A program made the translations under genes and the position numbers. Positions 1-5,955 of a stretch of 32,745 nt of DNA are shown in pieces. This DNA comes from an uncultured Bacilli bacterium. GTDB taxonomy: Bacteria; Bacillota_I; Bacilli_A; RF39; UBA660. The stretch is taken from positions 1-32,745 of the forward strand of contig CALVKF010000012.1 in assembly GCA_944332555.1 (NCBI GenBank), in the 5' to 3' direction. The notes under the pieces were generated by a model that was not told the DNA's origin, did not search any database, and saw only the letters and a list, made by a program, of their open reading frames with translations. Every line of letters begins with the position of its first letter. Position 1 is the stretch's first letter.

Positions 1-7
1 TTAACAA

Positions 8-66
8 AAGGAATCTCCATTTTAAAGATTCCTTACAAGAGAGAATTCTCATTTACACAGAATTCC
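8..66. repeat. Two small inverted repeats at the left edge
   Basis: Two neighbouring hairpins share a similar design. In the first, AAGGAATCT (8-16) pairs with AGATTCCTT (26-34). In the second, AGAATTCT (42-49) largely pairs with AGAATTCC (59-66). Both right arms continue as TTAC. The stretch lies downstream of the terminator of the RNA gene at 92-201 and has no ORF. It may be the edge of a larger repeat outside the window. Confidence 0.4.
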
Positions 67-91
67 TTACACTACCAATTAAATATTTCAA

Positions 92-124
92 ATTTAAAAA
101 GTGCCGATGTTATCGACACTTTTT
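92..124 (-). terminator. Rho-independent terminator of RNA copy A
   Basis: On the minus strand AAAAAGTGTCGAT, a 3-nt loop and ATCGGCACTTTTT form a hairpin ending in a U run. The one non-Watson-Crick position is U-G on the minus-strand RNA but A-C on the plus strand, which favours minus-strand transcription. It begins directly after the last helix of the 77-nt element. Confidence 0.75.
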
Positions 125-201
125 AGGAGACAGGACTCGCTGTTCCTGTATCTCTTTATAACCCAATGGGTGTGTGGACGCAAGATTTTTCCACCTCTCC
201 T
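125..201 (-). ncRNA. 77-nt structured RNA, copy A (unrecognised family)
   Basis: A second copy of exactly the same length lies at 1698-1774. Identical blocks are AGGAGAGGTGGAAAAAT at the 5' end, CGTCCACACACC in the middle and CTCCTA at the 3' end. A cloverleaf-like fold is visible: closing helix AGGAGA/TCTCCT, then GTGGA/TCCAC, then ACCC/GGGT, then ACAGGA/TCCTGT. A promoter at 208-236 places the predicted first base at position 201, the first base of the closing helix. A terminator follows at 92-124. I do not recognise it as a tRNA, riboswitch or other named family. Existence as a stand-alone small RNA is inferred from promoter, fold and terminator. Confidence 0.6.
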
Positions 202-207
202 GAAACC

Positions 208-236
208 ATTATAAACGATTTATGTTTATTTATCAA
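208..236 (-). promoter_or_regulatory. Sigma-A-type promoter for RNA copy A
   Basis: TTGATA (231-236), a 17-bp spacer and a perfect TATAAT (208-213) on the minus strand. The -35 box overlaps the stop codon of the DUF1016-type gene. The predicted transcript starts at about 201. Confidence 0.75.
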
Positions 237-1228
237 CAACTAACAAATCTATATTCCATAATTTGTTGCATATTATTTAATAAAGGCTTCATTTCACTTA
301 ATTTTGCTTCCAATAATTTCTTATCTATTAATTTTAATTTATATTCAGAAATTAATGTTTGAGACATATTTTTGCTTAATGAATATTCTACTACCTCTTT
401 ATCTTTAGAACTACAAAGAATTACACCAACACTAGGATTTTCATATTCTTTTCTTACGTCTCTATCTAAAACTTCTAAATAAAGACTCATCTTGCCGGCA
501 TACTCCGGCAAATACTCACCAAGTTTTAATTCAAAAGCTACTAAACAAGATAATTCTCGATTATAAAACAGTAAATCTATAAAAAACTCGTGATTACCAA
601 TTTTAACTTTATATTCTTCTCCAATGAATGTAAAATCTTTACCTATTTCTAATATAAAATCCTTTAAGTTTCTAATTATAGCTTTCTTTAAATCTTGTTC
701 TGAAAAATCCTTTGGTAAATCAAGAAACTCTAAACTATAAGTATCTAATAATCTAGTACTAGGAGCAGACTTATTATAAGGTATTAAACCAGCTATAGTT
801 TGTGGTCTATCTGCTAATGATAAAGTATACCTTTCATAACAGCCAGATTCTATTTGTCTAGTTAGTTCTCTTTTAGAATAATTCTCATTAATAGCAAGTT
901 GTAAGTAAAAATGTCTTTCTTCTGTTGATTTGGTCCTAGTTAAAATAAGCACATTATTTGTCCAGCTTAATTGTACAATTAAGCTTAATGCAAAATCATC
1001 ATCTTTATAGGTTTTATAAAATTTAACCATTCTTTCAACATTTCTCTTATCAAAACCTTTAACATCAGAATAATTATTTTTCATAAATTCAGCTGCTTTT
1101 GTGGTAATTTTATTACCATACTCACTAATATCAATTAATTCACATAAATATTTACCAATTTCGAAATATAATAATATTAACTCCTCATTTACTTTTCTAT
1201 ATGCATTATTCTTTCTTTGTTCAATCAT
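233..1228 (-). CDS. DUF1016/YhcG-type PDDEXK nuclease-domain protein
   Basis: This 331-aa protein fits the DUF1016 (YhcG/RpnC-like) family. It has an N-terminal helical half with the LLYFEIGKYL region and a C-terminal PDDEXK fold, with a candidate active site at Asp218, Glu233 and Lys235 (FID and ELK motifs). Members are tied to phage defence or mobile DNA; the role here is inferred. The start is doubtful. The ATG at 1228 lacks a clear ribosome site, and the frame stays open upstream with residues that resemble the usual family N-terminus but no ATG, GTG or TTG. A TATAAT at 1278-1283 would give a short 5' UTR. Palindrome 1 of the repeat array covers the matching -35 position. It is flanked by the two 77-nt RNA copies. 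Confidence 0.8.
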   Translation of the reverse strand: MIEQRKNNAYRKVNEELILLYFEIGKYLCELIDISEYGNKITTKAAEFMKNNYSDVKGFDKRNVERMVKFYKTYKDDDFALSLIVQLSWTNNVLILTRTKSTEERHFYLQLAINENYSKRELTRQIESGCYERYTLSLADRPQTIAGLIPYNKSAPSTRLLDTYSLEFLDLPKDFSEQDLKKAIIRNLKDFILEIGKDFTFIGEEYKVKIGNHEFFIDLLFYNRELSCLVAFELKLGEYLPEYAGKMSLYLEVLDRDVRKEYENPSVGVILCSSKDKEVVEYSLSKNMSQTLISEYKLKLIDKKLLEAKLSEMKPLLNNMQQIMEYRFVSC

Positions 1229-1291
1229 TTCAATAATATGATTGAAATTTACATCTAATATTTTATCACCATCCCTTATTATATTTTTTTT

Positions 1292-1598
1292 GGTTGCGGT
1301 TCCAGTGGAACCGCAACCTATTTTCTATGTAAAATTTGCGTAAAAAAACGTACAATTTATGTAAAGTTTTATGACCAGGTTGCGGCGCCACTGGAACCGC
1401 AATCTATTTTTAGTTGAATTATTACTATTTAAAAGCATGCTAAATCACTAGCTTTATTTACATGTAAAATACGTGTAAAAAAACAAGTGAATATTGAATC
1501 CAGTGGATTCAATATTTGATTTGATGTAAAATTTGTGTCAAATTTTCGTATAATTTGTGTCCAATTTTTCTTTAGATTGTGAATCCAGTGGATTCAAT
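1292..1598. repeat. Four palindromes with a CCA-N-TGG centre, plus an interspersed repeat
   Basis: Palindromes lie at 1292-1318 (13-bp arms, GGTTGCGGTTCCA), 1378-1404 (same arms, two mismatches), 1491-1515 (12-bp arms, ATATTGAATCCA) and 1580-1596 (8-bp arms, TGAATCCA). All centre on CCA, one base, TGG. Between them the string ATGTAAAAT followed by a GT-rich, A-rich tail recurs at 1327, 1462 and 1524. The region 1229-1697 has no supportable gene. Function is unknown: operator array, structured transcript and decayed mobile repeat all remain possible. Confidence 0.7.
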
Positions 1599-1642
1599 TT
1601 TTGTTCGTACACAAATTGCATCAACTAAAGTGTCAAGTACTG

Positions 1643-1669
1643 AAATGTCTCTCCAATGGCGAGACATTT
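1643..1669. repeat. Hairpin with 9-bp arms
   Basis: AAATGTCTC (1643-1651) pairs with GAGACATTT (1661-1669) around a 9-nt loop containing CCAATGG. No convincing U run follows on either strand, so I do not call it a terminator. Confidence 0.5.
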
Positions 1670-1683
1670 TAAATTTCATTGTA

Positions 1684-1774
1684 TAAAAAAATAATCTAGG
1701 AGGAAGTATATACCGCCCCCTCTTCTAACCTTTATAAAAGGTGTGTGGACGGAGCGAATTTTTCCACCTCTCCT
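1684..1774 (-). ncRNA. 77-nt structured RNA, copy B, with U-run
   Basis: The 77-nt element spans 1698-1774 and shares the identical blocks of copy A. Its variable helices differ in sequence but still pair: closing AGGAG/CTCCT, GTGGA/TCCAC, and ACCTTT/AAAGGT where copy A has ACCC/GGGT. The fourth helix is weaker. A run of seven U (1684-1690) follows closely. It starts 5 nt after the yqeY stop and has no strong promoter of its own, so it may be the structured 3' end of the yqeY transcript or a processed RNA. Confidence 0.55.
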
Positions 1775-1778
1775 ATGA

Positions 1779-2222
1779 TTATTTACTTAATTTTTCTTTA
1801 ACTAAACTACTTGCTAGTGACATATCAGCATTTTTACCAGCTAAAACTTCATTTAAACGTTTCATAACTTTACCCATTTCTTTAATACTTTCTGGGTTTA
1901 ATTCTGCTATTACTTCATTTACAACTGATTCTATTTCTTCTTTAGACATTTCTTCTGGTAAATATGAAGATAATATTTCAACTTCTTTTTCTAAATCTTT
2001 TACTGAATCTTCTTTACCGTATTTTTTATATTCTTCTATAGAATCTTTACGTACTTTAACTTGTTTTTTAATAACACTAGATACTTCACTATCATCAAGT
2101 TCATGTTTTTTAGCAATTTGTTCTAATTGCAAAGCACTTTTTAACATTCTTAACACTGATAGCTTGAAGGTATCATGTTCCTTCATTGCGTTTTTTAAAT
2201 CATTGTTAATATTTTCAATCAT
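1779..2222 (-). CDS. yqeY: YqeY/GatB-domain protein
   Basis: This 147-aa protein matches the YqeY family over its full length. It begins with the typical helical segment (DLKNAMKEHD, LSVLRMLKSA) and has the conserved LEKEVEILSSYLPEEMS region and a C-terminal MGKVMKRLNE segment. The fold resembles the C-terminal domain of the GatB amidotransferase subunit. Its biochemical role is not settled, and a link to tRNA or translation is assumed from the domain. The gene follows rpsU by 3 nt, an arrangement common in Bacillota, so both are presumably read from the promoter at 2445-2473. Confidence 0.9.
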   Translation of the reverse strand: MIENINNDLKNAMKEHDTFKLSVLRMLKSALQLEQIAKKHELDDSEVSSVIKKQVKVRKDSIEEYKKYGKEDSVKDLEKEVEILSSYLPEEMSKEEIESVVNEVIAELNPESIKEMGKVMKRLNEVLAGKNADMSLASSLVKEKLSK

Positions 2223-2225
2223 AAT

Positions 2226-2411
2226 CTATCCTCGATTCTTTTTATGTGAGTTCTTAATTCCTTCTTTAATTTCATTTCTTCTGCGAACTCCTGGCTTTTC
2301 ATAATGTTTTCTTTTTTTAATTTCAGAAGGGACTCCACTTCGTGCTACTTTTACTTTAAATTTTTTCAATGCTAAATCAACGTCACCGTTTTTTACTACT
2401 ACTTTCGTCAT
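2226..2411 (-). CDS. rpsU: Small ribosomal subunit protein bS21
   Basis: The 61-aa basic protein has the bS21 signature: a short N-terminal strand (KVVVKNGDVDLALKKFK), SGVPSEIKKRKHYEKP, and an Arg/Lys-rich tail. bS21 binds near the anti-Shine-Dalgarno end of 16S rRNA and helps mRNA selection. Length is normal for the family. A GGGAGGG ribosome site precedes the ATG, and the gene has its own strong promoter. It is followed by yqeY in the same transcript. Confidence 0.96.
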   Translation of the reverse strand: MTKVVVKNGDVDLALKKFKVKVARSGVPSEIKKRKHYEKPGVRRRNEIKEGIKNSHKKNRG

Positions 2412-2444
2412 TTTATACCCTCCCTTCCGTTTTTTCTATAGATT

Positions 2445-2473
2445 ATTATATCATCAGCATGATACCTTTTCAA
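2445..2473 (-). promoter_or_regulatory. Promoter of rpsU-yqeY
   Basis: TTGAAA (2468-2473), a 17-bp spacer and TATAAT (2445-2450) on the minus strand. The promoter lies between the last bacteriocin precursor gene and rpsU. I see no clear terminator between them, so readthrough from the bacteriocin operon is possible. Confidence 0.8.
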
Positions 2474-2489
2474 GCTTTTTCAATATTTT

Positions 2490-2633
2490 TTAGCTAAATA
2501 ACGCTCTTAATCGTTCTCCAACAGCTTTGCCAATTTCAAATAATGTTGTTGCTAACCCTGTTAGAGCAGTTATAAGAGAACCAGATATACCTCCTCCTAC
2601 AACTTTTGTAAGTTCTTTCCTACTTAAATACAT
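2490..2633 (-). CDS. Double-glycine bacteriocin precursor 4 (amphipathic type)
   Basis: This 47-aa ORF is read directly from the minus strand. It starts at an ATG 4 nt after AGGAGG. The leader is MYLSRKELTKVVGG (14 aa, ending in Gly-Gly). The predicted 33-aa core begins GISGSLITALTG and ends in an amphipathic segment TLFEIGKAVGERLRALF. That segment aligns with TIFEWGITLGNKLRNIL of precursor 2: both have T-hydrophobic-FE-x-G, then G-x-(K/R)-L-R. It is paired with the short hydrophobic precursor 3 just upstream. The leader matches the exporter's C39 protease by family logic. The antimicrobial role is inferred. Confidence 0.8.
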   Translation of the reverse strand: MYLSRKELTKVVGGGISGSLITALTGLATTLFEIGKAVGERLRALFS

Positions 2634-2647
2634 ATTACCTCCTTATC

Positions 2648-2767
2648 TTATTTTCCAAAGAATCCACAAAAGACTCCTAAAAGAAATACGGCAGCACCAC
2701 CAAGGCCAAGCCAAAGACCTGCACCTCCACCGCGTACTTCACTTAAATCTTGATTACTTAATACCAT
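2648..2767 (-). CDS. Double-glycine bacteriocin precursor 3 (short hydrophobic type)
   Basis: A 39-aa ORF with TAGGAGG upstream of its ATG. The leader MVLSNQDLSEVRGG (14 aa) ends in Gly-Gly. The predicted 25-aa core, from GAGLWLGLGGAAVF to the terminal GFFGK, is Gly-rich and membrane-like, with GxxxG-type spacing and one Cys. It resembles precursor 1 in being a hydrophobic helix with a basic end. Gene order (hydrophobic, then amphipathic) repeats that of precursors 1 and 2, as expected if two two-peptide (class IIb-like) bacteriocins are encoded. A signalling peptide is the alternative. Confidence 0.8.
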   Translation of the reverse strand: MVLSNQDLSEVRGGGAGLWLGLGGAAVFLLGVFCGFFGK

Positions 2768-2776
2768 TTATACCTC

Positions 2777-2917
2777 CTAAAGTTTAATCATATCCAGAAT
2801 ATTTCTAAGTTTGTTTCCTAGAGTTATTCCCCATTCAAATATTGTCCTCCCAAATTGAGTGATTATTCCAATAAATCCTCCTTTGATGTTTGCTAATTCT
2901 TTGTTAGTTAAATACAT
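2777..2917 (-). CDS. Double-glycine bacteriocin precursor 2 (amphipathic type)
   Basis: A 46-aa ORF with AAAGGAGG before its ATG. The leader MYLTNKELANIKGG (14 aa) is very close to that of precursor 4 (MYLSRKELTKVVGG). The predicted 32-aa core starts FIGIITQFGRTIFEWG and ends NKLRNILDMIKL, forming a cationic amphipathic helix. The strong resemblance to precursor 4 outside the leader suggests duplication of a gene pair. No immunity gene is recognisable next to it. Confidence 0.82.
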   Translation of the reverse strand: MYLTNKELANIKGGFIGIITQFGRTIFEWGITLGNKLRNILDMIKL

Positions 2918-2938
2918 TAATACCTCCTTTAATCTTAT

Positions 2939-3073
2939 TTATTTTCTTAAAACTGGATTTTTGTATCCGTATATAACTCCTCCCAAAAATATTGAAAGTA
3001 CATACATACCGATTACTCCCAGAATACTAAAGCCACCTTTGACTTTTTTTAATTCTTCACGCTTTAATATCAT
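2939..3073 (-). CDS. Double-glycine bacteriocin precursor 1 (hydrophobic type)
   Basis: A 44-aa ORF with TGGAGG before its ATG, starting 1 bp after the accessory-protein gene ends. The leader MILKREELKKVKGG (14 aa) ends in Gly-Gly. The predicted 30-aa core begins FSILGVIGMYVLSIFLGG and ends in a basic tail YKNPVLRK, the shape of a single membrane-spanning helix. Leaders of all four precursors fit M-x-L-x-x-x-(E/D)-L-x-x-(V/I)-x-G-G. Being first after the exporter genes, it is probably co-transcribed with them from 5532-5559. Confidence 0.82.
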   Translation of the reverse strand: MILKREELKKVKGGFSILGVIGMYVLSIFLGGVIYGYKNPVLRK

Positions 3074-3475
3074 TTAACCTCCATATATTAATTCTTTTAA
3101 TTTAGTTGCCACTTTTTCTTTATCATAATAAATTTTTGTATCAACAATTGAATTTTCGGGAATATCATTTTCAAAAGCTAAAACAACTTCTTGATAACTA
3201 ACATTATTGCTAAGTAAAATTGCACTAATGTTTTTAATTTCATATTCATATTTTTCATCATTGATTATTAAATATTCCCCGTTTTGGATTGTATCAGAGT
3301 GTTCTATAGGAACATTTAAAACTAAACAATGACTTTTAATACTACCAATCGCATTATAAACATCATAAACTTCAACTCTTAACATATATATTGATATAAA
3401 TATTGCTATTAAAACCAAAATGATAAAAATATGATATACATGGTATTTAATATGAATTAACTCATCACAATTCAT
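3074..3475 (-). CDS. Short membrane accessory protein of the bacteriocin exporter
   Basis: The 133-aa protein has a short cytoplasmic start, one membrane segment at about residues 15-33 (FIILVLIAIFISIYML), and an extracellular domain of roughly 100 residues. It begins 2 bp after the exporter stop codon and ends 1 bp before precursor 1. Position and topology suggest a reduced HlyD/membrane-fusion-type partner for the ABC exporter. It is far shorter than usual bacteriocin accessory proteins and lacks the long coiled coil. The family call is inference from context; an immunity role is a possible alternative. Confidence 0.6.
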   Translation of the reverse strand: MNCDELIHIKYHVYHIFIILVLIAIFISIYMLRVEVYDVYNAIGSIKSHCLVLNVPIEHSDTIQNGEYLIINDEKYEYEIKNISAILLSNNVSYQEVVLAFENDIPENSIVDTKIYYDKEKVATKLKELIYGG

Positions 3476-3477
3476 AT

Positions 3478-5523
3478 TTACCCTCCAATATCCACGATTC
3501 TATCAAACATATGGTCATGATTTTTATGAGTAATATAAATAATTGTTTTATCTTTAAAGTATGTTCTAATATTTTGCATAATAATTTCCTCCAACTTGTA
3601 ATCTACTTCACTTAATGCTTCATCTAAAATAAGTATTTGAAAGTTATTAAGTAGTGCTCTTGCCAATATAATTCTCTGTCTTTCTCCACCCGATATATTA
3701 TTAGCCTCATTACTAATACCCGTTTCATATCTCATTGGTTTTTTTCTAACAATTTCATCAACAGCACATAATTTACATATTTTAAAAAATGTCTTATCGG
3801 ATATATCCCTATCAAGTAATATATTATTTTTAATCGAATCAGTAATAATATTTTCATTTTGATTAACATATAAAACATTACGTCTTATAGTAGAAACACT
3901 TATATCTTTAATATTAACATCACCAATTAAAATATTTCCTTTATAATCTGTTATGTACTTATCAAGTATTTTGCAAAGTGTTGATTTCCCACAACCACTT
4001 TTACCCTTAAGAAGTACAAATTCACCTCCTTTTATAAACAGATTAAAGTTTTTTAGTATAAAATCATTATAGTTATATGAATAAGTTAAATTACTTATTT
4101 TAATACTATTATCTTTTAAATAACTAGATTTTCCCATTTTTTCCTGTTCATTACTCAAAAAGTCATTTATTTTGGCATATGTCGCTTTCAAAAATACATA
4201 TCTTGGTATATTATCTATACAATTTTTAATGGGATCTAGAAAAAATCCAAGTAAAGTATTAAAAGTAATTAAAGCTGTCATTTCTAAATTTCCTTTAAAT
4301 ATTAAATAAAAACCCCAAGTATTGATTACAAAAAATCCTATTTCACTAATCCAATTTTTAAAGCTTTGTTCCCTATTTAGAAAACCATTTAATAAAAATG
4401 AATTATAAAGAAAATTACTTAAACTTTCTTCTACTTTTTTTAAACGTAATCCTGTTAAATTCAAATTTTTAATACTATTTATCATATTGATGTTTTCCAG
4501 TAAAGAACTATTAAATTCTGACCTACAATCAATATTTTGATATACCTTTTTATATGTTAGTTTACTTGTTATTAAACCAACAACCAAGTATAAGATCAAA
4601 CAAAGAAAAAGGGCTAAAAATAAGTTTTTACTTATACTTATGAGCAAAGGTATCGAGGCAAACATTAATAGAAAATCTAGTATACAAGAAATAAATATTT
4701 CTGTAAATAAATTTTTAATATTAGCCAGTTCATTTACTCTAGTTATTATTTCTCCACTAGTTCTACTTGTAATTACCTCTAAAGGGAGATTAAAAGTATG
4801 GTTTAAAAATGAAGCATTTAAAATACAATCTATGTTTTTATTTAGATGTACTTCTAAATAATTACGCATATAAGTAAATGCTAATTTTAAAATAGTAATA
4901 ACTGCAAAAATTAAAACAAACAATCTTAAATATGCTACATAATAATTTTGAGTTATACTATCAAGCATTACTTGAAAATAATAGCTACTAGCAATAGTAA
5001 ACAGCATCATAAATATACTCATAACCACAATTAAGAAAAATAATTTTTTCTCTTGGAGTAAAACATTCATAAATATACTAAATAACGTACTTTCCTTTTT
5101 AAAAGAAATTATTTTAGTTTTAGGATACATTATTATTATAACTTTACTCCAACTGCGATTAAATTCATTTTTGTCCATTACAACTTTGCCTTTAGCTGGA
5201 TCCATTAGTACTACTTTATTTTTGGCAATTTTGTAAATAACAACATAATGCTGAACACCACTTTTTAAATTGATATGAGCTATCGCTGGTAATTTAATGT
5301 CTGAATCATCTAATGATTTAACCTTTTTACCAAAAGCATCAAAACCATATTTCCGAGCAGCTTCAATCAGACTTAAAGCATCAGTACCATCGTTTGATAC
5401 TCTAGCATCTAATCTTATTCTCTCAATCGATACATATCCACCATAATGTTGAATAATCGATGCTAAAGAACATGCACCACAATCTCTAATGTCTCTTTGT
5501 CTAATTATTTTCACATCCTCCAT
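3478..5523 (-). CDS. Peptidase C39-containing ABC transporter (bacteriocin processing and export)
   Basis: This 681-aa protein has three parts. Residues 1-130 are a C39 cysteine protease with Cys15 (RDCGACSL), His92 (GVQHYVV) and Asp108 (MDPAKG). About 150-440 are the transmembrane ABC domain. About 470-681 are the nucleotide-binding domain with Walker A LLKGKSGCGKST, signature NISGGERQ and Walker B ILILDEALSEVD. Such exporters cut leaders after Gly-Gly and pump out the core, which fits the four precursors downstream. The start is uncertain: the ATG at 5523 sits 1 nt after GAAGGGAG, and a GTG at 5514 is better spaced. A TGA directly upstream excludes a longer form. Confidence 0.93.
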   Translation of the reverse strand: MEDVKIIRQRDIRDCGACSLASIIQHYGGYVSIERIRLDARVSNDGTDALSLIEAARKYGFDAFGKKVKSLDDSDIKLPAIAHINLKSGVQHYVVIYKIAKNKVVLMDPAKGKVVMDKNEFNRSWSKVIIIMYPKTKIISFKKESTLFSIFMNVLLQEKKLFFLIVVMSIFMMLFTIASSYYFQVMLDSITQNYYVAYLRLFVLIFAVITILKLAFTYMRNYLEVHLNKNIDCILNASFLNHTFNLPLEVITSRTSGEIITRVNELANIKNLFTEIFISCILDFLLMFASIPLLISISKNLFLALFLCLILYLVVGLITSKLTYKKVYQNIDCRSEFNSSLLENINMINSIKNLNLTGLRLKKVEESLSNFLYNSFLLNGFLNREQSFKNWISEIGFFVINTWGFYLIFKGNLEMTALITFNTLLGFFLDPIKNCIDNIPRYVFLKATYAKINDFLSNEQEKMGKSSYLKDNSIKISNLTYSYNYNDFILKNFNLFIKGGEFVLLKGKSGCGKSTLCKILDKYITDYKGNILIGDVNIKDISVSTIRRNVLYVNQNENIITDSIKNNILLDRDISDKTFFKICKLCAVDEIVRKKPMRYETGISNEANNISGGERQRIILARALLNNFQILILDEALSEVDYKLEEIIMQNIRTYFKDKTIIYITHKNHDHMFDRIVDIGG

Positions 5524-5531
5524 CTCCCTTC

Positions 5532-5559
5532 ACTATATAATTTCAACAAAAGTAGTCAA
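5532..5559 (-). promoter_or_regulatory. Promoter of the bacteriocin operon
   Basis: TTGACT (5554-5559), a 16-bp spacer and TATAGT (5532-5537) on the minus strand. The predicted start of transcription lies about 2 nt before the annotated ATG of the exporter, so the 5' leader would be extremely short. Confidence 0.65.
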
Positions 5560-5608
5560 AATTCTTTTTTTTTGCTAAATTTTTTTTGCAAATTTTTCAA
5601 TTCTTAAT

Positions 5609-5772
5609 TTTTTTGGCTAAAATACGCCAAAAAATGAGAATAAAAAATAATGTAAATATTTACACTTATTTACATTATTTGACATAGATTTTGGCCGATT
5701 TTTAACAATCAAACAAGAAAAATTTAGAACATATTATTAGCAATCTGTCAAGAAAAACATTGTTTTTTGACA
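5609..5772. promoter_or_regulatory. Three inverted repeats upstream of the bacteriocin operon
   Basis: The gap between tRNA terminator and bacteriocin promoter has no gene. It has TTTTTTGGC/GCCAAAAAA (5609-5617, 5626-5634), an 11-bp pair TAATGTAAATA/TATTTACATTA (5648-5658, 5667-5677), and a longer imperfect one beginning TGTCAA and ending TTGACA (5746-5772). None has a typical terminator layout. They may be protein-binding sites; this is inference. Confidence 0.4.
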
Positions 5773-5795
5773 CAAATTTTACATTTGTTCAAAAT

Positions 5796-5825
5796 TTAAA
5801 AAAAGTTCACTTTAAAGTGAACTTT
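5796..5825 (-). terminator. Terminator after tRNA-Arg
   Basis: AAAGTTCACTTT and AAAGTGAACTTT (5802-5825) are perfect 12-base inverted copies. On the minus strand they end in a run of T and sit 13 bp after the tRNA. Confidence 0.85.
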
Positions 5826-5838
5826 CTAAACTAATTAA

Positions 5839-5915
5839 TGGTGTCCATGACAAGAGTCGAACTTGCGACCTTTACCTTCGGAGGGTAACGCTCTATCCAA
5901 CTGAGCTACATGGAC
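5839..5915 (-). tRNA. tRNA-Arg(CCG)
   Basis: The 77-nt cloverleaf reads from the minus strand. The acceptor stem is GTCCATG/CATGGAC with discriminator A and encoded CCA. The D arm is GCTC/GAGC with an A at position 20 in the D loop, typical of arginine tRNAs. The anticodon arm TTACC-CTCCGAA-GGTAA presents CCG. The T arm GCAAG-TTCGACT-CTTGT has one G-U pair. It has its own promoter (5924-5952) and a terminator (5796-5825), so it is a monocistronic unit. Confidence 0.96.
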
Positions 5916-5923
5916 ACACATTA

Positions 5924-5952
5924 ATTTTAGCATTATTTCTTCAAAATAGCAA
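5924..5952 (-). promoter_or_regulatory. Promoter of tRNA-Arg
   Basis: TTGCTA (5947-5952), a 17-bp spacer and TAAAAT (5924-5929), the latter preceded by TGC as in extended -10 elements. Predicted start about 5917, two bases before the mature tRNA end. Confidence 0.7.
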
Positions 5953-5955
5953 TGT

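Noticed and set aside
96..185. Short peptide starting with TTG inside RNA copy A
   Set aside because: The frame has no counterpart in copy B and runs through the terminator.
125..201. tRNA gene (77 nt, cloverleaf-like)
   Set aside because: There is no T-loop TTCRA motif, no D-loop GG pattern, no valid 7-nt anticodon loop and no CCA end.
1292..1598. CRISPR array
   Set aside because: Repeats are palindromes with two arm types, lengths differ, spacing is irregular and no cas genes are visible.
125..1774. Miniature transposable element (terminal AGGAG/CTCCT repeats)
   Set aside because: No target-site duplications are seen, the variable parts keep pairing, and copy A has a promoter that starts exactly at its first base. 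Not fully excluded.
1741..2304. 187-aa plus-strand ORF
   Set aside because: It is antisense to yqeY and rpsU, which have clear family matches.
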